Below, piece by piece: positions 1 to 9,956 of a DNA stretch of 64,000 nucleotides (position 1 is the first letter of the stretch; each line of letters begins with the position of its first letter). The translations under genes were made by a program, and so were the position numbers. Origin of the DNA: Tritonibacter mobilis (GTDB lineage: Bacteria; Pseudomonadota; Alphaproteobacteria; Rhodobacterales; Rhodobacteraceae). Where the stretch lies: assembly GCF_001681715.1 (NCBI RefSeq), contig NZ_LNWY01000016.1, positions 186,001-250,000 of the forward strand, read 5' to 3'. The notes beneath the pieces were generated by a model. It had not been told where the DNA came from, did no database searches, and was given only the letters and a program-made list of their open reading frames with translations.

Positions 1-675
1 ATGGCGGTCGAGCAGGAGTGGGAAGGATACGATGCTGATGGCGAGCGCCGCATATGCAAAGGCGGCCCCAACCAGCGTGCCAACAATAATCATAGTCCAA
101 CCCGATGAAGTGTAGAACACATCGCGCACGAAGGCACTCAGCGTAGCAGGGCTCTCTGGTCCGAGCGTGGCGCCATAAATTGCTTCGGCAACCATGATCC
201 AGATCACGAAGAGTGCCGCGAGATAGAAGGCGAGCATCAGGACCGACGCAAAAGCGGGGGATCGTATCACCGCGAAGGCTGACGCCCAGCCCATGGGTTG
301 CCCTGCTTCGCGGCGGCGCGACATCTCATAGAGGCCAATGGCGGCGGCGGGGCCAACGAGTGCAAAGCCCATCACCATCGGAACCAGAAGCGGTAACACC
401 TCAAGGTGAAACCCGCTGACGACCATCGCAAGGCCGATCAGCGGGTAGATGAACACCAGAAACATTGCGTCAGAGCGCGCGGCTTTGAAATCGTCCCAAC
501 CTGCCCGAAGGGCATGCGTAAGATCCGCCATGTCGAGGCTTCGAACACGTGGGCGACTGTGCGATGCGCCGCGGATCTCGTCGATTGCATCGGCGGTGCC
601 ATGACTGGCGGATTGCATCGATTGCAGAACCCAACTGGCTGGGTTGCCGATGGTTTTGGGGGCGGTGTCTGACAT
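1..675 (-). CDS. DUF2189-type integral membrane protein (3' end beyond window)
   Basis: The frame is open from an ATG at 675 to the window edge, giving 225 residues without a stop, so the C-terminus is missing. A strong ribosome site (AGGAGGAG, plus-strand 680-690) lies just upstream and fixes the start. The N-terminal ~65 residues are soluble; after them come several long hydrophobic stretches, including FLVFIYPLIGLAMVVSG and the later segment LVGPAAAIGLYEMSRRRE. This pattern matches the DUF2189/COG5473 family of predicted polytopic inner-membrane proteins. Function is unknown. It is divergent from pyk across a long non-coding gap. Family assignment is by recall of the conserved GP-AAIGLYE-SRR pattern. 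Confidence 0.75.
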   Translation of the reverse strand, partial: MSDTAPKTIGNPASWVLQSMQSASHGTADAIDEIRGASHSRPRVRSLDMADLTHALRAGWDDFKAARSDAMFLVFIYPLIGLAMVVSGFHLEVLPLLVPMVMGFALVGPAAAIGLYEMSRRREAGQPMGWASAFAVIRSPAFASVLMLAFYLAALFVIWIMVAEAIYGATLGPESPATLSAFVRDVFYTSSGWTMIIVGTLVGAAFAYAALAISIVSFPLLLDRH

Positions 676-1156
676 GGCTTGGCTCCTCCTGTGGCGCGCT
701 GGGGCGTGCCGCGTGGACAGGCAGGATCTAAGCCGGGACCGGGCCAAGAAGGCGCGGACATGACGCGGCGGCTCTCGGTCGGTCCCGGTGGGAGGTTCCC
801 ACGATTGGGCCTGTGCGCGGCATGTCTGCGTTTCAGTGTAGCAGGATCGCTGCCGGGGCGGGATCAATTTCTGCTGAGGTCATCAGGTGCAGTCGTAGAC
901 TTCGCTCGGAAACGCGGTTGCTTGCTGCGTTGGCGATCAAATAGAATGGGTATGTCATATGCGCGTCATCGCGTTGTCATCAGCTGGTAGCCAAATCCAA
1001 GAAGAGTTGCGACGCAGGGCGAATTGAGCCATAAGACCAGCAAGAATGTTTGCGTTAACGGAAGATGCGGTCACGAACTGATGCCGTGCAAGTCCACGCA
1101 AATTCAAATTTAAGAATTGCCGTATTTAAAGGCGGCTGTCGAAGGATGGAGATCCC
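676..1156. other. Intergenic region between DUF2189 gene and pyk
   Basis: About 480 bp separates the two divergent starts. The open frames here are short and lack a good ribosome site or recognisable protein features, so I do not call a gene. The region must hold the promoters of both neighbours. The 60 bp before pyk are AT-rich (around 1095-1130), consistent with the pyk promoter. I see no clear operator or terminator. Confidence 0.5.
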
Positions 1157-2602
1157 ATGAAACGCACGCGCAATGTCAAAATCGTGGCCACGCTCGGTCC
1201 TGCGTCCGAGACCTACGAGACCATTCGCGCGCTGCATGAAGCGGGGGCGGATGTATTTCGCCTCAACATGTCGCACGGCAGCCACGAAGAAATCGCATCA
1301 AAGCACAAGATCATCCGTCAGGTTGAAGCTGATCTGGATTCCACCATCGCCATCCTTGCTGACTTGCAAGGGCCGAAACTGCGGGTTGGTGTCTTTACCA
1401 ATGGGTCCGAAGAATTGGAAGAGGGTGCGAAGTTTCGCCTCGATCTTGATCCGGCTGAGGGAAATCTTGATCGTGTGTGCCTGCCACACCCCGAGATTTT
1501 TCAAGCGTTGGAGCCGGGGGCGTCGCTACTGGTCAATGACGGCAAAATCCGCCTGAAGGTCGAAGATTGTGGTGAAGATTTCGCCAATTGCGTGGTGACC
1601 ACCGGTGGCACCATCTCCAATCGCAAGGGGGTGAATGTTCCTGACGTGATCCTGCCTCTGGCGGCGCTTTCGGAAAAAGACCGTGCCGATCTGGAATTTG
1701 TGTGTGAACTGGGTGTCGACTGGCTGGCGCTCTCTTTTGTGCAGCGCGCCAAGGATGTCTTTGAAGCACGCGCGCTGGCTGATGGGCGTGCCGCGATCCT
1801 GTCTAAAATCGAGAAACCCGCTGCGGTCGACAATTTTGCCGAAATCCTAGATGCCTCTGACGGGATCATGGTGGCACGTGGTGACCTTGGGGTGGAATTG
1901 CCAGTATCGCATGTGCCGCCAATTCAGAAACGTCTGGTGCGCAAGAGCCGGGCAGCGGCGAAGCCCGTCATTGTGGCGACTCAGATGCTGGAAAGCATGA
2001 TCGAGAGCCCAATGCCGACCCGCGCCGAAGTTTCAGACGTGGCCACTGCAATCTATGAAGGCACAGACGCCATCATGCTCAGCGCAGAATCTGCGGCCGG
2101 CCAGTACCCGATCGAGGCGGTCCAGACCATGGATAAGGTCGCGACCGAAGTGGAGCAGGACCCGACATATCGCGACATCATCGCGGCGTCCCGGTCCTCT
2201 AAGGGGGACACGATTGCAGACGGGATTGTGGCCGCTGCACGCGAAATTGCTGAGAAAACAGAGATTAAGGCGATCTGTTGTTTTACTCAATCGGGCACCA
2301 CTGCGCTGCTGACCGCGCGCGAACGCCCCTATGTGCCGATTCTGGCCCTGACACCGCTGGAGAAAACCGCGCGCCGTCTGTGTCTCAGCTGGGGCTGCAA
2401 TTGCGTGATCACCCTCAAGGTGGACCGTTTCAAGGGGGCCGTGGTCTCGGCGGCGCGTGCTGCGCGTTCGGGCGGTTTTGCTTCTGAAACAGATCAGGTT
2501 GTGGTGACTGCGGGTGTGCCATTTAATGTGCCCGGAACCACCAATATTTTGCGAATTGCACCTTGTGATGAACGCCTGATTTACAACACCGATCCAGAAT
2601 AA
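1157..2602 (+). CDS. pyk: Pyruvate kinase
   Basis: Pyruvate kinase transfers phosphate from phosphoenolpyruvate to ADP in the last step of glycolysis, in the cytoplasm. The 481-residue length is standard. The N-terminus KIVATLGPAS is the classic opening; the catalytic barrel shows LSKIEKP (about 215-221), ARGDLG (240-245) and VATQMLESM (273-281), followed by TRAEVSDVA. The start is preceded by AGGATGGAGA. Roseobacters mainly use the Entner-Doudoroff route, and pyk closes that pathway too. A small membrane-protein gene follows 37 bp downstream and may be cotranscribed. Confidence 0.97.
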   Translation: MKRTRNVKIVATLGPASETYETIRALHEAGADVFRLNMSHGSHEEIASKHKIIRQVEADLDSTIAILADLQGPKLRVGVFTNGSEELEEGAKFRLDLDPAEGNLDRVCLPHPEIFQALEPGASLLVNDGKIRLKVEDCGEDFANCVVTTGGTISNRKGVNVPDVILPLAALSEKDRADLEFVCELGVDWLALSFVQRAKDVFEARALADGRAAILSKIEKPAAVDNFAEILDASDGIMVARGDLGVELPVSHVPPIQKRLVRKSRAAAKPVIVATQMLESMIESPMPTRAEVSDVATAIYEGTDAIMLSAESAAGQYPIEAVQTMDKVATEVEQDPTYRDIIAASRSSKGDTIADGIVAAAREIAEKTEIKAICCFTQSGTTALLTARERPYVPILALTPLEKTARRLCLSWGCNCVITLKVDRFKGAVVSAARAARSGGFASETDQVVVTAGVPFNVPGTTNILRIAPCDERLIYNTDPE

Positions 2603-2639
2603 TACGCTTTCCCCTGTGTATTTAAGGGGTAAGGCAAAT

Positions 2640-2861
2640 ATGGATACGGACCTGTTGCTGGTGGCTGGGCTGGTATTGGCTTGGCTTGGTGTGCCGGCGT
2701 TCTTTTCGGCCTATGCCCACCGCCGCAGCCTGGTAATGGCTGCGGCACTGCTTGTGCTCGGGGGGGGCTGCATTGCATGGGCGGTGCTCACCAACCCCGG
2801 AGGGTATAGCCTCGCTGAGGTGCCGGATGTATTTTTCCGGGTTCTGGGACGCTTTCTCTGA
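2640..2861 (+). CDS. Small two-helix membrane protein
   Basis: A 73-residue protein starting MDTDLLLVAGLVLAWLGVP. It has two hydrophobic segments (about residues 5-25 and 34-52) separated by a basic loop (AYAHRRS), then a short amphipathic tail. I chose the internal ATG rather than an upstream TTG because the protein then begins directly at the first membrane segment. It lies between pyk and the ribosomal protein genes. I do not recognise a function. Confidence 0.7.
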   Translation: MDTDLLLVAGLVLAWLGVPAFFSAYAHRRSLVMAAALLVLGGGCIAWAVLTNPGGYSLAEVPDVFFRVLGRFL

Positions 2862-2977
2862 TCAAAATCTCTTGCCCTTTATAACTAGCTGACGTAAAGG
2901 GCACCCCTGTTCGCGCGACCGGCCAATGTGGCATGCCGAGTCGCGTGTGTAGCGAACCTACGAATAAGGAGACGGAA

Positions 2978-3178
2978 ATGCCCAAGATGAAGACAAAATC
3001 GAGCGCTAAGAAGCGCTTTAAAGTGACCGCGACCGGCAAGGTCATGGCTGGTCAGGCCGGCAAACGCCACGGCATGATCAAACGTCACAAGAAATTCATC
3101 CGTGATGCACGCGGAACCACCACCCTGTCCGCACCGGACGCAAAGATCGTCAAGGGCTTCATGCCCTACGACCGCTAA
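2978..3178 (+). CDS. rpmI: Large ribosomal subunit protein bL35
   Basis: A 66-residue, highly basic protein beginning [17 protein letters not shown], the signature of bL35. The start follows AAGGAGACGGAA. It is a structural part of the 50S subunit. It sits 15 bp upstream of rplT in the usual rpmI-rplT order; infC, which leads this operon in many bacteria, is not here. Confidence 0.97.
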   Translation: MPKMKTKSSAKKRFKVTATGKVMAGQAGKRHGMIKRHKKFIRDARGTTTLSAPDAKIVKGFMPYDR

Positions 3179-3193
3179 GAGGAGATCTGAGAT

Positions 3194-3559
3194 ATGTCCC
3201 GCGTTAAAGGTGGTACCGTCACTCACGCCCGTCACAAGAAGGTCATCAAGGCAGCCAAAGGTTACTACGGCCGTCGCAAGAGCACCTTCAAAGTTGCCCG
3301 TCAGGCCGTTGATAAGGCCAACCAATATGCAACTCGTGACCGTAAGAACCGCAAGCGCAATTTCCGCGCGCTGTGGATTCAGCGTATCAACGCTGCTGTC
3401 CGTAGCCATGACGAAGCGCTGACCTACTCCCGCTTCATCAACGGCCTGAACCTGGCCGGTATCGAAGTGGACCGTAAGGTTCTCGCAGACCTCGCCGTAC
3501 ACGAGCCCGAAGCTTTCGGTGCAATCGTGCGTCAGGCACAGGATGCGCTGGCCGCCTGA
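3194..3559 (+). CDS. rplT: Large ribosomal subunit protein bL20
   Basis: A 121-residue basic protein starting [16 protein letters not shown], matching bL20, an early-assembly 23S rRNA binding protein. The length and internal motifs ([27 protein letters not shown]) are typical. The ribosome site is AAGAGGAGATC. It is the last gene of the rpmI-rplT unit and is followed by an intrinsic terminator. bL20 represses its own operon in E. coli; I did not find an obvious mimic of its binding site here. Confidence 0.97.
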   Translation: MSRVKGGTVTHARHKKVIKAAKGYYGRRKSTFKVARQAVDKANQYATRDRKNRKRNFRALWIQRINAAVRSHDEALTYSRFINGLNLAGIEVDRKVLADLAVHEPEAFGAIVRQAQDALAA

Positions 3560-3584
3560 ATTCAGGTGTAGCCGAACAAATTGG

Positions 3585-3614
3585 ACCCGTCGGAGCGATC
3601 CGGCGGGTTTTTTT
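3585..3614 (+). terminator. Intrinsic terminator after rplT
   Basis: A 10-bp stem (3585-3594 with 3599-3608, one G-T wobble) with loop GCGA is followed directly by a run of seven T. It ends the rpmI-rplT transcript. Confidence 0.9.
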
Positions 3615-3688
3615 ATGCCACGATTCACGAATGATCCTGCAGTCGACCGGTGCAATGGAACTGAGTGGCAGGTTGGTTGAGCGCAGGT

Positions 3689-4672
3689 CTATTCAGCCTG
3701 CGAGCGGCGTCGTTTGAAAAGGGAAAATACGGCGATTCCGCCAATCGGCCAGAGCGACCAGAGCGCGCCTTCCCAGCTGAACAGGTTCACCAGAAACAGG
3801 AAACCTGCGATCACGCAGAGTTTCACCGGGATGCCAAGGAACTCGGATCGACCCACAATGCGGTGGCCATCCCGAAGGCCGATCACCATCGCAAGCGCCA
3901 GCATCGGCCAATGAGCCCAGATACCGCGCCCCGATATAATATCTAACAGAAACAGTCCCGCCGCAACGACGGCGAGTTTCTTGCTGCCATCACTTAGGGG
4001 AAGGCGCCGCCCAAACAGCCGGTCTAAACCCTTAAGGGGGCGATCATCTGTGTCTTCGGGGGTATCCGGGAGCGCATAATCCCGTTTCGGCGCGCCAGAG
4101 AAAGGGTCGGGGTCTTCCCACACCTGCGCACTGCGGCCCGCATGATTGGTGCGGCTGGGACGTGGCGCACCAAGTGAGATGCGATAGACCGCGATATCCT
4201 CGGTCAGGTTGCGAGGGCGGCGGTCCCCCAGATATTCAAACCCGATGGTGAGCTTGTTTTTCACATGGTCATAGACCTGCTGCGAAATCAAAACCCCGCC
4301 GGGCTCTGCCATGGTTTGCAAACGGGCAGCGAGGTTCACACCTTCACCAATCAGATCGTCGCCATCGCAGATCACATCACCCAAATTGACGCCGATGCGA
4401 AAGGAAAGGGCGCTGTCCTTGGCAGCAAGCTCCTGCTGCACCTCTATGGCGCATTGCACCGCCTCGACGACGGAAGGGAAATCTGCGATCAGCCCATCAC
4501 CCGCGGTATTTGCCACCCGGCCACCGTGCCGCTCGATCAGTTTGAAAAACACATCACGGGCCGACTGCAGCTCGGCATAGGTGCCGACCTCATCCGCCGT
4601 CATGGCCGTGCTGAACTGTTCAGCATCGGCTGCGAGGATCGTAGTCAACTTGCGTGTGATGCGATCATGCAT
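3689..4672 (-). CDS. Class III adenylate/guanylate cyclase with C-terminal membrane segments
   Basis: A predicted nucleotide cyclase making cAMP (or cGMP). The cyclase domain is N-terminal: RKLTTILAADAEQFS carries the first metal-binding Asp (about D16) and ANTAGDGLIADF the second (about D59), followed by RIGVNLGDVI and EGVNLAARL. A linker and hydrophobic stretches near residues 233-320 suggest membrane anchoring at the C-terminus, the reverse of many family members. I start at the ATG at 4672 (MHDRITRKL), because family members begin a few residues before RKL-TTI-AAD; an upstream ATG at 4741 would add 23 residues. Substrate specificity is not settled by sequence reading alone. Confidence 0.88.
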   Translation of the reverse strand: MHDRITRKLTTILAADAEQFSTAMTADEVGTYAELQSARDVFFKLIERHGGRVANTAGDGLIADFPSVVEAVQCAIEVQQELAAKDSALSFRIGVNLGDVICDGDDLIGEGVNLAARLQTMAEPGGVLISQQVYDHVKNKLTIGFEYLGDRRPRNLTEDIAVYRISLGAPRPSRTNHAGRSAQVWEDPDPFSGAPKRDYALPDTPEDTDDRPLKGLDRLFGRRLPLSDGSKKLAVVAAGLFLLDIISGRGIWAHWPMLALAMVIGLRDGHRIVGRSEFLGIPVKLCVIAGFLFLVNLFSWEGALWSLWPIGGIAVFSLFKRRRSQAE

Positions 4673-4898
4673 GAAAGGCGCCCAAGTAAGTATGAGACCA
4701 AAGTGGGCCTTTGCGCCTGCGCATGCAAGGGGTTTGCGCATTCCTGGTGACAGGTGTTGGCATTAGCCGCGCCGCAAGAGCACGGGCGTGGATGGAGGGC
4801 GACAACATCCGTCTATGTGGCGGCTCATGACCCTCGGGTGCTTGCTTTCGACGCCTCGTGTGGTAGCAGGACAACAAAGCGAGACTTGAGGGGCCGTC

Positions 4899-5972
4899 AT
4901 GGACGATCTTAAAGCAAAATACCTCGGCCAGATCGCCGAAGCCACGGATGAAAACGCGCTGGAGGCCGTGCGCCTCGCTGCGGTAGGCAAGAAGGGCGAA
5001 GTGGCCCTGAAAATGCGCGAGCTGGGCAAAATGACGCCCGAAGAACGTCAGGTGGCCGGCCCCGCGCTTAATGCGTTGAAGGATGAAATCAACTCGGCAC
5101 TGGCCGCCAAGAAGGCAGCCTTGGGCGATGCCGCGCTGGATGAGCGTCTGCGCTCCGAGTGGCTTGATGCGACCTTGCCAACACGTCCGCGTCGGCAAGG
5201 GTCGATCCACCCCATTTCGCAGGCCTCAGAAGAGCTGACCGCGATCTTTGCCGAAATGGGATTCTCCGTTCAGGAAGGCCCCCGCGTCGATACCGATTGG
5301 TATAACTTTGACGCGCTGAATATCCCCGGCCATCACCCGGCCCGCGCCGAGATGGATACGTTTTACATGCACCGTGCCGAAGGCGACAATCGTCCGCCGC
5401 ATGTGCTGCGCACGCATACCAGCCCTGTGCAGATCCGCTCCATGGAGAAGCTGGGCGCGCCGCTGCGCATCATCTGCCCCGGCGGTGTATATCGTGCGGA
5501 TTACGACCAGACTCACACACCGATGTTCCATCAGGTCGAAGGGTTGGCGCTGGATGAGAACATCTCCATGGCGAACCTCAAATGGGTGCTTGAGGAGTTC
5601 GTGAAGAGCTTCTTCGAGGTGGACGAGGTGGAACTGCGTTTCCGCGCGTCGCACTTCCCCTTCACCGAGCCATCCGCAGAGGTCGACATCCGCTGTAGCT
5701 GGGACAATGGCCAGTTGAAAATCGGTGAAGGTGACGACTGGATGGAGATCCTCGGCTCCGGCATGGTGCACCCGAAGGTGATCGCTGCGGGCGGGATCGA
5801 CCCCGAAAAGTATCAGGGCTTTGCCTTTGGGATCGGGATCGACCGGCTGGCGATGCTGAAATACGGCATCCCCGACCTGCGCGCCTTCTTTGAAAGCGAC
5901 CTGCGCTGGCTGCGTCATTACGGGTTCAGCTGTCTGGACGTGCCGACACTTCATGGTGGCCTTAGCCGCTAA
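4899..5972 (+). CDS. pheS: Phenylalanine-tRNA ligase alpha subunit
   Basis: The catalytic alpha chain of the (alphabeta)2 class II synthetase that charges tRNA-Phe. At 357 residues it has the usual coiled-coil N-terminus (about 1-100), then the catalytic domain with [14 protein letters not shown] (motif 2 region), [13 protein letters not shown], and [16 protein letters not shown] (motif 3, about 307-322). Start preceded by GAGGGGCC. The beta-subunit gene pheT is not downstream; a bidirectional terminator and the convergent leuD follow. Confidence 0.97.
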   Translation: MDDLKAKYLGQIAEATDENALEAVRLAAVGKKGEVALKMRELGKMTPEERQVAGPALNALKDEINSALAAKKAALGDAALDERLRSEWLDATLPTRPRRQGSIHPISQASEELTAIFAEMGFSVQEGPRVDTDWYNFDALNIPGHHPARAEMDTFYMHRAEGDNRPPHVLRTHTSPVQIRSMEKLGAPLRIICPGGVYRADYDQTHTPMFHQVEGLALDENISMANLKWVLEEFVKSFFEVDEVELRFRASHFPFTEPSAEVDIRCSWDNGQLKIGEGDDWMEILGSGMVHPKVIAAGGIDPEKYQGFAFGIGIDRLAMLKYGIPDLRAFFESDLRWLRHYGFSCLDVPTLHGGLSR

Positions 5973-6061
5973 GTGTTTCTGATTGGCGAATATTTGGCGC
6001 GGTACATCGACTGGTGTGCCGCGCTTTTTTTGACCTAGCGTTCGCCGGCGTATGACTTGTC

Positions 6062-6095
6062 AAAAAAGGCCGCCCCGAACAGGGCGGCCTTTTTG
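6062..6095. terminator. Bidirectional terminator between pheS and leuD
   Basis: A long GC-rich stem (GGCCGCCC with GGGCGGCC) is flanked by A6 on the left and T5 on the right, so it works in both directions for the convergent pheS and leuDC transcripts. Confidence 0.92.
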
Positions 6096-6116
6096 TATTC
6101 TTCAGATCACTTCGGA

Positions 6117-6722
6117 TCAGACCCAGGGGCGTTCCTGTGCCACGCGCTCCTCGTAGGACTTGATCGCATCCGCTTTCTCAAGCGTCAGGCCAATATCGTC
6201 GAGACCGTTAAGCAGGCAGTGCTTGCGGAAGGGGTCAACGTCAAACTTGATGACTTCGCCCTCCGAGGTTGTGATCTCCTGCGCCTCGAGATCCACGGTC
6301 ATGCGGGCATTTTCGCCCTTTTCCGCGTCTGACATCAGCAGGTCGACCTGTTCCTGAGGCAGGACAATCGGCAGCATGCCGTTCTTGAAGCAGTTGTTGA
6401 AGAAGATATCGGCAAAGGACGTTGAGACCACCACTTTGATGCCGAAATCCGCCAGCGCCCAAGGCGCATGCTCACGCGAGGAGCCACAGCCGAAATTGTC
6501 GCCTGCCACCAGAATGGAGCTCTCGCGATAGGCGGGCTTGTTCAGCACGAAGTCAGGCACTTCGTTGCCTTCGCGATCAAAGCGCATCTCGTCAAAGGCG
6601 TGCACGCCAAGGCCGGAGCGTTTGATGGTTTTCAGGAACTGCTTTGGGATGATCATATCGGTGTCGATATTGACCAGCGGCATTGGCGCCGCGATCCCGG
6701 TGAAGGTTTCGAACTTTTCCAT
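6117..6722 (-). CDS. leuD: 3-isopropylmalate dehydratase small subunit
   Basis: LeuD joins LeuC to form isopropylmalate isomerase, the second step of leucine biosynthesis. The 201-residue length and the motifs [16 protein letters not shown] and [17 protein letters not shown] are diagnostic of the aconitase-family swivel domain. It lies 12 bp downstream of leuC in the same operon and ends in a bidirectional terminator. leuA and leuB are elsewhere. Confidence 0.97.
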   Translation of the reverse strand: MEKFETFTGIAAPMPLVNIDTDMIIPKQFLKTIKRSGLGVHAFDEMRFDREGNEVPDFVLNKPAYRESSILVAGDNFGCGSSREHAPWALADFGIKVVVSTSFADIFFNNCFKNGMLPIVLPQEQVDLLMSDAEKGENARMTVDLEAQEITTSEGEVIKFDVDPFRKHCLLNGLDDIGLTLEKADAIKSYEERVAQERPWV

Positions 6723-6734
6723 GGGTGTCTTCCT

Positions 6735-8138
6735 TCAGAGCTCGCGAACGTCGGTCAGTTTGCCGGTGACAGCAGCAGCAGCGGCCATGGCGGGCGACAC
6801 CAGGTGCGTGCGTCCCTTAAAGCCCTGACGGCCTTCAAAGTTACGGTTGGAGGTGGAGGCGCAGCGCTCGCCTTCGCTCAGCTGGTCGGGGTTCATCGCC
6901 AGACACATGGAGCAGCCGGCCAGTCGCCATTCAAAGCCTGCGTCCTTGAAGATATCAGCAAGGCCCTCTTCTTCGGCCTGAGCCCGCACGAGGCCGGAAC
7001 CCGGAACCACCATGGCGCGCATGCCGTCCTTGATCTTCTTGCCTTTGACGATCTCAGCGGCAGCGCGGAGGTCCTCAATCCGACCATTGGTGCAGGAGCC
7101 GATGAAGACGGTGTCGATCTCGATGTCCGAGAGCTTCATGCCCGGCGTCAGCCCCATGTAATCCAGCGAACGGCGCGCGGCTTCGACCTTGCCACCAGTG
7201 AAGTCCTCTGGTGCGGGGACGGTTGCGGTGATCGGCAGAGCGTCCTCCGGGCTGGTGCCCCATGTGACGGTCGGGGCAATGTCCTCGCCACGGATCGTGA
7301 CGACCTTGTCCCAATGGGCGTCGTCGTCGGAGTAGAGCGTCTTCCACCAGTTCACGGCTGCTTCCCACTGTGCGCCTTTCGGGGCGTGCGGGCGGCCTTT
7401 GACGTACTCAAAGGTGGTCTCATCCGGTGCGATCAGGCCTGCGCGTGCGCCGCCCTCGATGGCCATGTTACAGATGGTCATCCGACCTTCCATCGACAGA
7501 TTGCGGATCGCTTCACCGCAATACTCAATGACGTAGCCAGTGCCGCCACCGGTGCCGGTTTCGCCAATGATCGTAAGAACCACGTCTTTTGCAGTGACAC
7601 CGGGCGAGAGCTTGCCGGTAATCTCCACCTTCATGTTTTTGGATTTCTTCTGGATCAGCGTCTGCGTTGCCAGAACGTGTTCCACCTCGGAGGTGCCGAT
7701 ACCATGGGCAAGCGAGCCGAACGCGCCGTGGGTCGCGGTGTGGCTGTCGCCGCACACCACGGTCATGCCGGGCAGGGTCCAGCCGTTTTCAGGGCCGACG
7801 ATGTGCACGATGCCCTGACGGATGTCAGTGACCGGGTAGTAATGTACGCCGAACTCGCGGGCGTTGGTGTCCAGTGCGGCAACCTGAATACGGCTGTCTT
7901 CCGGCATCTGATCTGGGTTTTCGCGTCCCGCTGTGGTGGGGACGTTGTGATCTGGAACCGCGATGGTCTTGTCCGGGGCATGCACTTTGCGGCCGGACAT
8001 GCGCAGGCCTTCAAACGCCTGCGGGCTGGTCACTTCGTGAACCAGATGGCGGTCGATATAAAGCAGACAGGTGCCGTCTTCGGCCTCTTGCGCGACATGC
8101 GCGTCCCAGATCTTGTCGTAGAGTGTTTTGGGGGACAT
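6735..8138 (-). CDS. leuC: 3-isopropylmalate dehydratase large subunit
   Basis: The 467-residue catalytic subunit carries the [4Fe-4S] cluster, with three ligands in FIGSCTNGR (C349) and GCSMCLAMN (C409, C412). [12 protein letters not shown] and the N-terminal TLYDKIW are also family hallmarks. It converts 2-isopropylmalate to 3-isopropylmalate together with LeuD, encoded 12 bp downstream. The ~280 bp upstream separates it from a divergent mechanosensitive channel gene; no leucine-rich leader peptide was evident. Confidence 0.98.
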   Translation of the reverse strand: MSPKTLYDKIWDAHVAQEAEDGTCLLYIDRHLVHEVTSPQAFEGLRMSGRKVHAPDKTIAVPDHNVPTTAGRENPDQMPEDSRIQVAALDTNAREFGVHYYPVTDIRQGIVHIVGPENGWTLPGMTVVCGDSHTATHGAFGSLAHGIGTSEVEHVLATQTLIQKKSKNMKVEITGKLSPGVTAKDVVLTIIGETGTGGGTGYVIEYCGEAIRNLSMEGRMTICNMAIEGGARAGLIAPDETTFEYVKGRPHAPKGAQWEAAVNWWKTLYSDDDAHWDKVVTIRGEDIAPTVTWGTSPEDALPITATVPAPEDFTGGKVEAARRSLDYMGLTPGMKLSDIEIDTVFIGSCTNGRIEDLRAAAEIVKGKKIKDGMRAMVVPGSGLVRAQAEEEGLADIFKDAGFEWRLAGCSMCLAMNPDQLSEGERCASTSNRNFEGRQGFKGRTHLVSPAMAAAAAVTGKLTDVREL

Positions 8139-8422
8139 CGGTCCTCTCCCGTATGTGGGTAAATGTGCTGGCGTAACTGGTCTGGCGGCGCAGCTTATAG
8201 GCGCGCAAGAACCGTGCGGGCGGCACCAAAGAACCGCTCACGCAGTCGCGCGCGGTCCTGAAGGGCAATAGTCTGAGCCAATACGTGAGTCATGCCTTGT
8301 GGAATATATCCACACCTTCCGACAATCAAGATTCGTTCTCGGGCTTGTGAGCACTCAAGTTCCGGAGTTCCCCTTGCCTCAGGCCCACCGTGCGGGACAT
8401 GCTGGAGCGAAGGAGGACCGGA

Positions 8423-9814
8423 ATGGAGCAAGACATTCTGCCCGAGGCGGTGCAGGGCACATTGCAATATCTGATCACGCAGGCGCAAATCTATTGGGAT
8501 ATGGCGCTAACCCCCGGTTGGCGCCAGTATCAGGTGCTGATCGTCATTGCGTTGGTGCTGGCCTCCATCGTGATGCGCAAGGTCACGCATGGACGTTGGG
8601 AAGCATGGGCAAGATCGCGTGAGGGTTGGCCCAAATGGCGTCTGCGTTTGCTGGTGCAAGTGCTCAGGCGGTTGTCGCTGATCTACTTTACGGTGTTCTC
8701 TTGGGCCGTTTACGCGATCATGCGCGAGGTCACATGGCCGTCCCGCAGTTACCTGATCGGAGCGGTGGCAAAGCTCGCGGCAGCGTGGCTGGTGATCGCA
8801 CTGATCTCGCGGTTCATCGCCAATCCGACATTGCGAAAACTCGCATCATGGCTTTTGTGGATCTACGCGACACTGGCGGTGTTCAATCTGGTGGACGATA
8901 CCGCTCAGATCCTCGATTCCATCGCATTGAATTTCGGTTCTCTGCATCTGTCGCTGTTGGTCGTGCTAAAAGCCGTGGTGCTGGCAACGGCAATGCTGAC
9001 GCTGGCGCGGATGGGCTCCGGGCTTGCGGAACGTGGCCTGAAGGGGAACGAGGATCTCTCCCCATCTATGAAAGTGCTGGCAGGCAAGGCCGTTCAGGTT
9101 CTGCTCTATGGGGTTGCCTTTGTGATCGTCATTCGGTCGGTCGGCTTTGATCTCACAGGGCTGGCTGTTCTATCTGGTGCCGTCGGCGTTGGGATCGGTT
9201 TTGGCCTGCAAAAGGTGGTCTCCAACCTTGTGTCGGGCATTATCATTTTGATGGACCGATCTATCAAACCGGGCGATGTGATCTCCCTTGGCGAGACCTT
9301 TGGTTGGATCAATGCTCTGGGCGCGCGTTATGTGTCTGTGGTGACACGGGACGGCAAGGAATATCTGATCCCGAACGAGGACCTGATCACCTCGCAGGTG
9401 GTGAACTGGTCGCATTCCAACCGGTTTGTGCGGCTCGATATAAACTTCGGCACCAGCTATGACGATGACCCGCACTTGGTGCGTAAGGTGGCGATTGCGG
9501 CGACTATGACCGTCGACCGGGTGCTGGAGCGCGAAGGCATGAAACCCGTGTGCCATATCGTCGGGTTTGGTGACAGCAGCGTCGATTACATTCTGCGGTT
9601 CTGGATCACCGATCCGACAGGGGGCCTTACTAACATTCGCGGTAACGTCTTTCTGGCGCTTTGGGATGCATTCAAGGCTGAGGGGATCTCAATCCCGTTC
9701 CCGCAGCGGGAACTGCGCGTATTAAACGAAAAACTGGCGGTTCAGATGGCGGATGATCGCAGCGGTCCTGAGGGCGCTGATGGCACGGTGACACAGTCGC
9801 GCGGCGGTGCTTGA
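8423..9814 (+). CDS. MscS-family mechanosensitive ion channel, long form
   Basis: A predicted 463-residue inner-membrane channel that opens under membrane tension. I start at ATG 8423 because AAGGAGG (about 8409-8415) precedes it; an upstream ATG would add 11 residues. Several transmembrane segments precede the conserved pore helix and beta domain: AVGVGIGFGLQKVVSNLVSG, IILMDRSIKPGD and YLIPNEDLITSQVVNWSH. The C-terminal domain is ~150 residues plus a hydrophilic tail. The extra N-terminal helices make it larger than E. coli MscS and closer to the YbdG/MSCS-like group. A second, minimal MscS homologue occurs at 48.6 kb. Confidence 0.9.
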   Translation: MEQDILPEAVQGTLQYLITQAQIYWDMALTPGWRQYQVLIVIALVLASIVMRKVTHGRWEAWARSREGWPKWRLRLLVQVLRRLSLIYFTVFSWAVYAIMREVTWPSRSYLIGAVAKLAAAWLVIALISRFIANPTLRKLASWLLWIYATLAVFNLVDDTAQILDSIALNFGSLHLSLLVVLKAVVLATAMLTLARMGSGLAERGLKGNEDLSPSMKVLAGKAVQVLLYGVAFVIVIRSVGFDLTGLAVLSGAVGVGIGFGLQKVVSNLVSGIIILMDRSIKPGDVISLGETFGWINALGARYVSVVTRDGKEYLIPNEDLITSQVVNWSHSNRFVRLDINFGTSYDDDPHLVRKVAIAATMTVDRVLEREGMKPVCHIVGFGDSSVDYILRFWITDPTGGLTNIRGNVFLALWDAFKAEGISIPFPQRELRVLNEKLAVQMADDRSGPEGADGTVTQSRGGA

Positions 9815-9899
9815 AGCTTGATTGAAAAGGGGCCGCTCAGTTGCTACATTTAACAGGACCCCAGCGCCGGGGGTCCGTCGGCGCGCAGCAAGGAGGACA

Positions 9900-9956
9900 A
9901 TGTCCTGGCACCCCAACCTCAGGCGGCAGTTGCCGCCCCGTCCGGAGCAGCCGTGA
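9900..9956 (+). CDS. Putative 18-codon leader peptide coupled to rsfS
   Basis: An ATG at 9900 follows a near-perfect ribosome site AAGGAGG (9890-9896) and opens an 18-codon frame, MSWHPNLRRQLPPRPEQP, that ends in TGA at 9954-9956. The last A of that stop is the first base of the rsfS ATG (TGATG). rsfS itself has no good ribosome site, so the arrangement suggests that its translation depends on re-initiation after this peptide. The peptide has two proline-rich patches (PP and PRP) that could slow ribosomes. Alternative: rsfS starts further upstream at a rare codon in another frame. Confidence 0.5.
   Translation: MSWHPNLRRQLPPRPEQP

Noticed and set aside
679-990. 103-codon open frame upstream of pyk
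   Set aside because: Overlaps the ribosome site and promoter of the divergent membrane protein gene and has low-complexity, non-protein-like composition.
6468-8162. Long open frame (564 codons) on the plus strand opposite leuC/leuD
   Set aside because: It is antisense to two certain genes, shows no domain-like sequence and arises from the GC-rich codon bias of leuCD.
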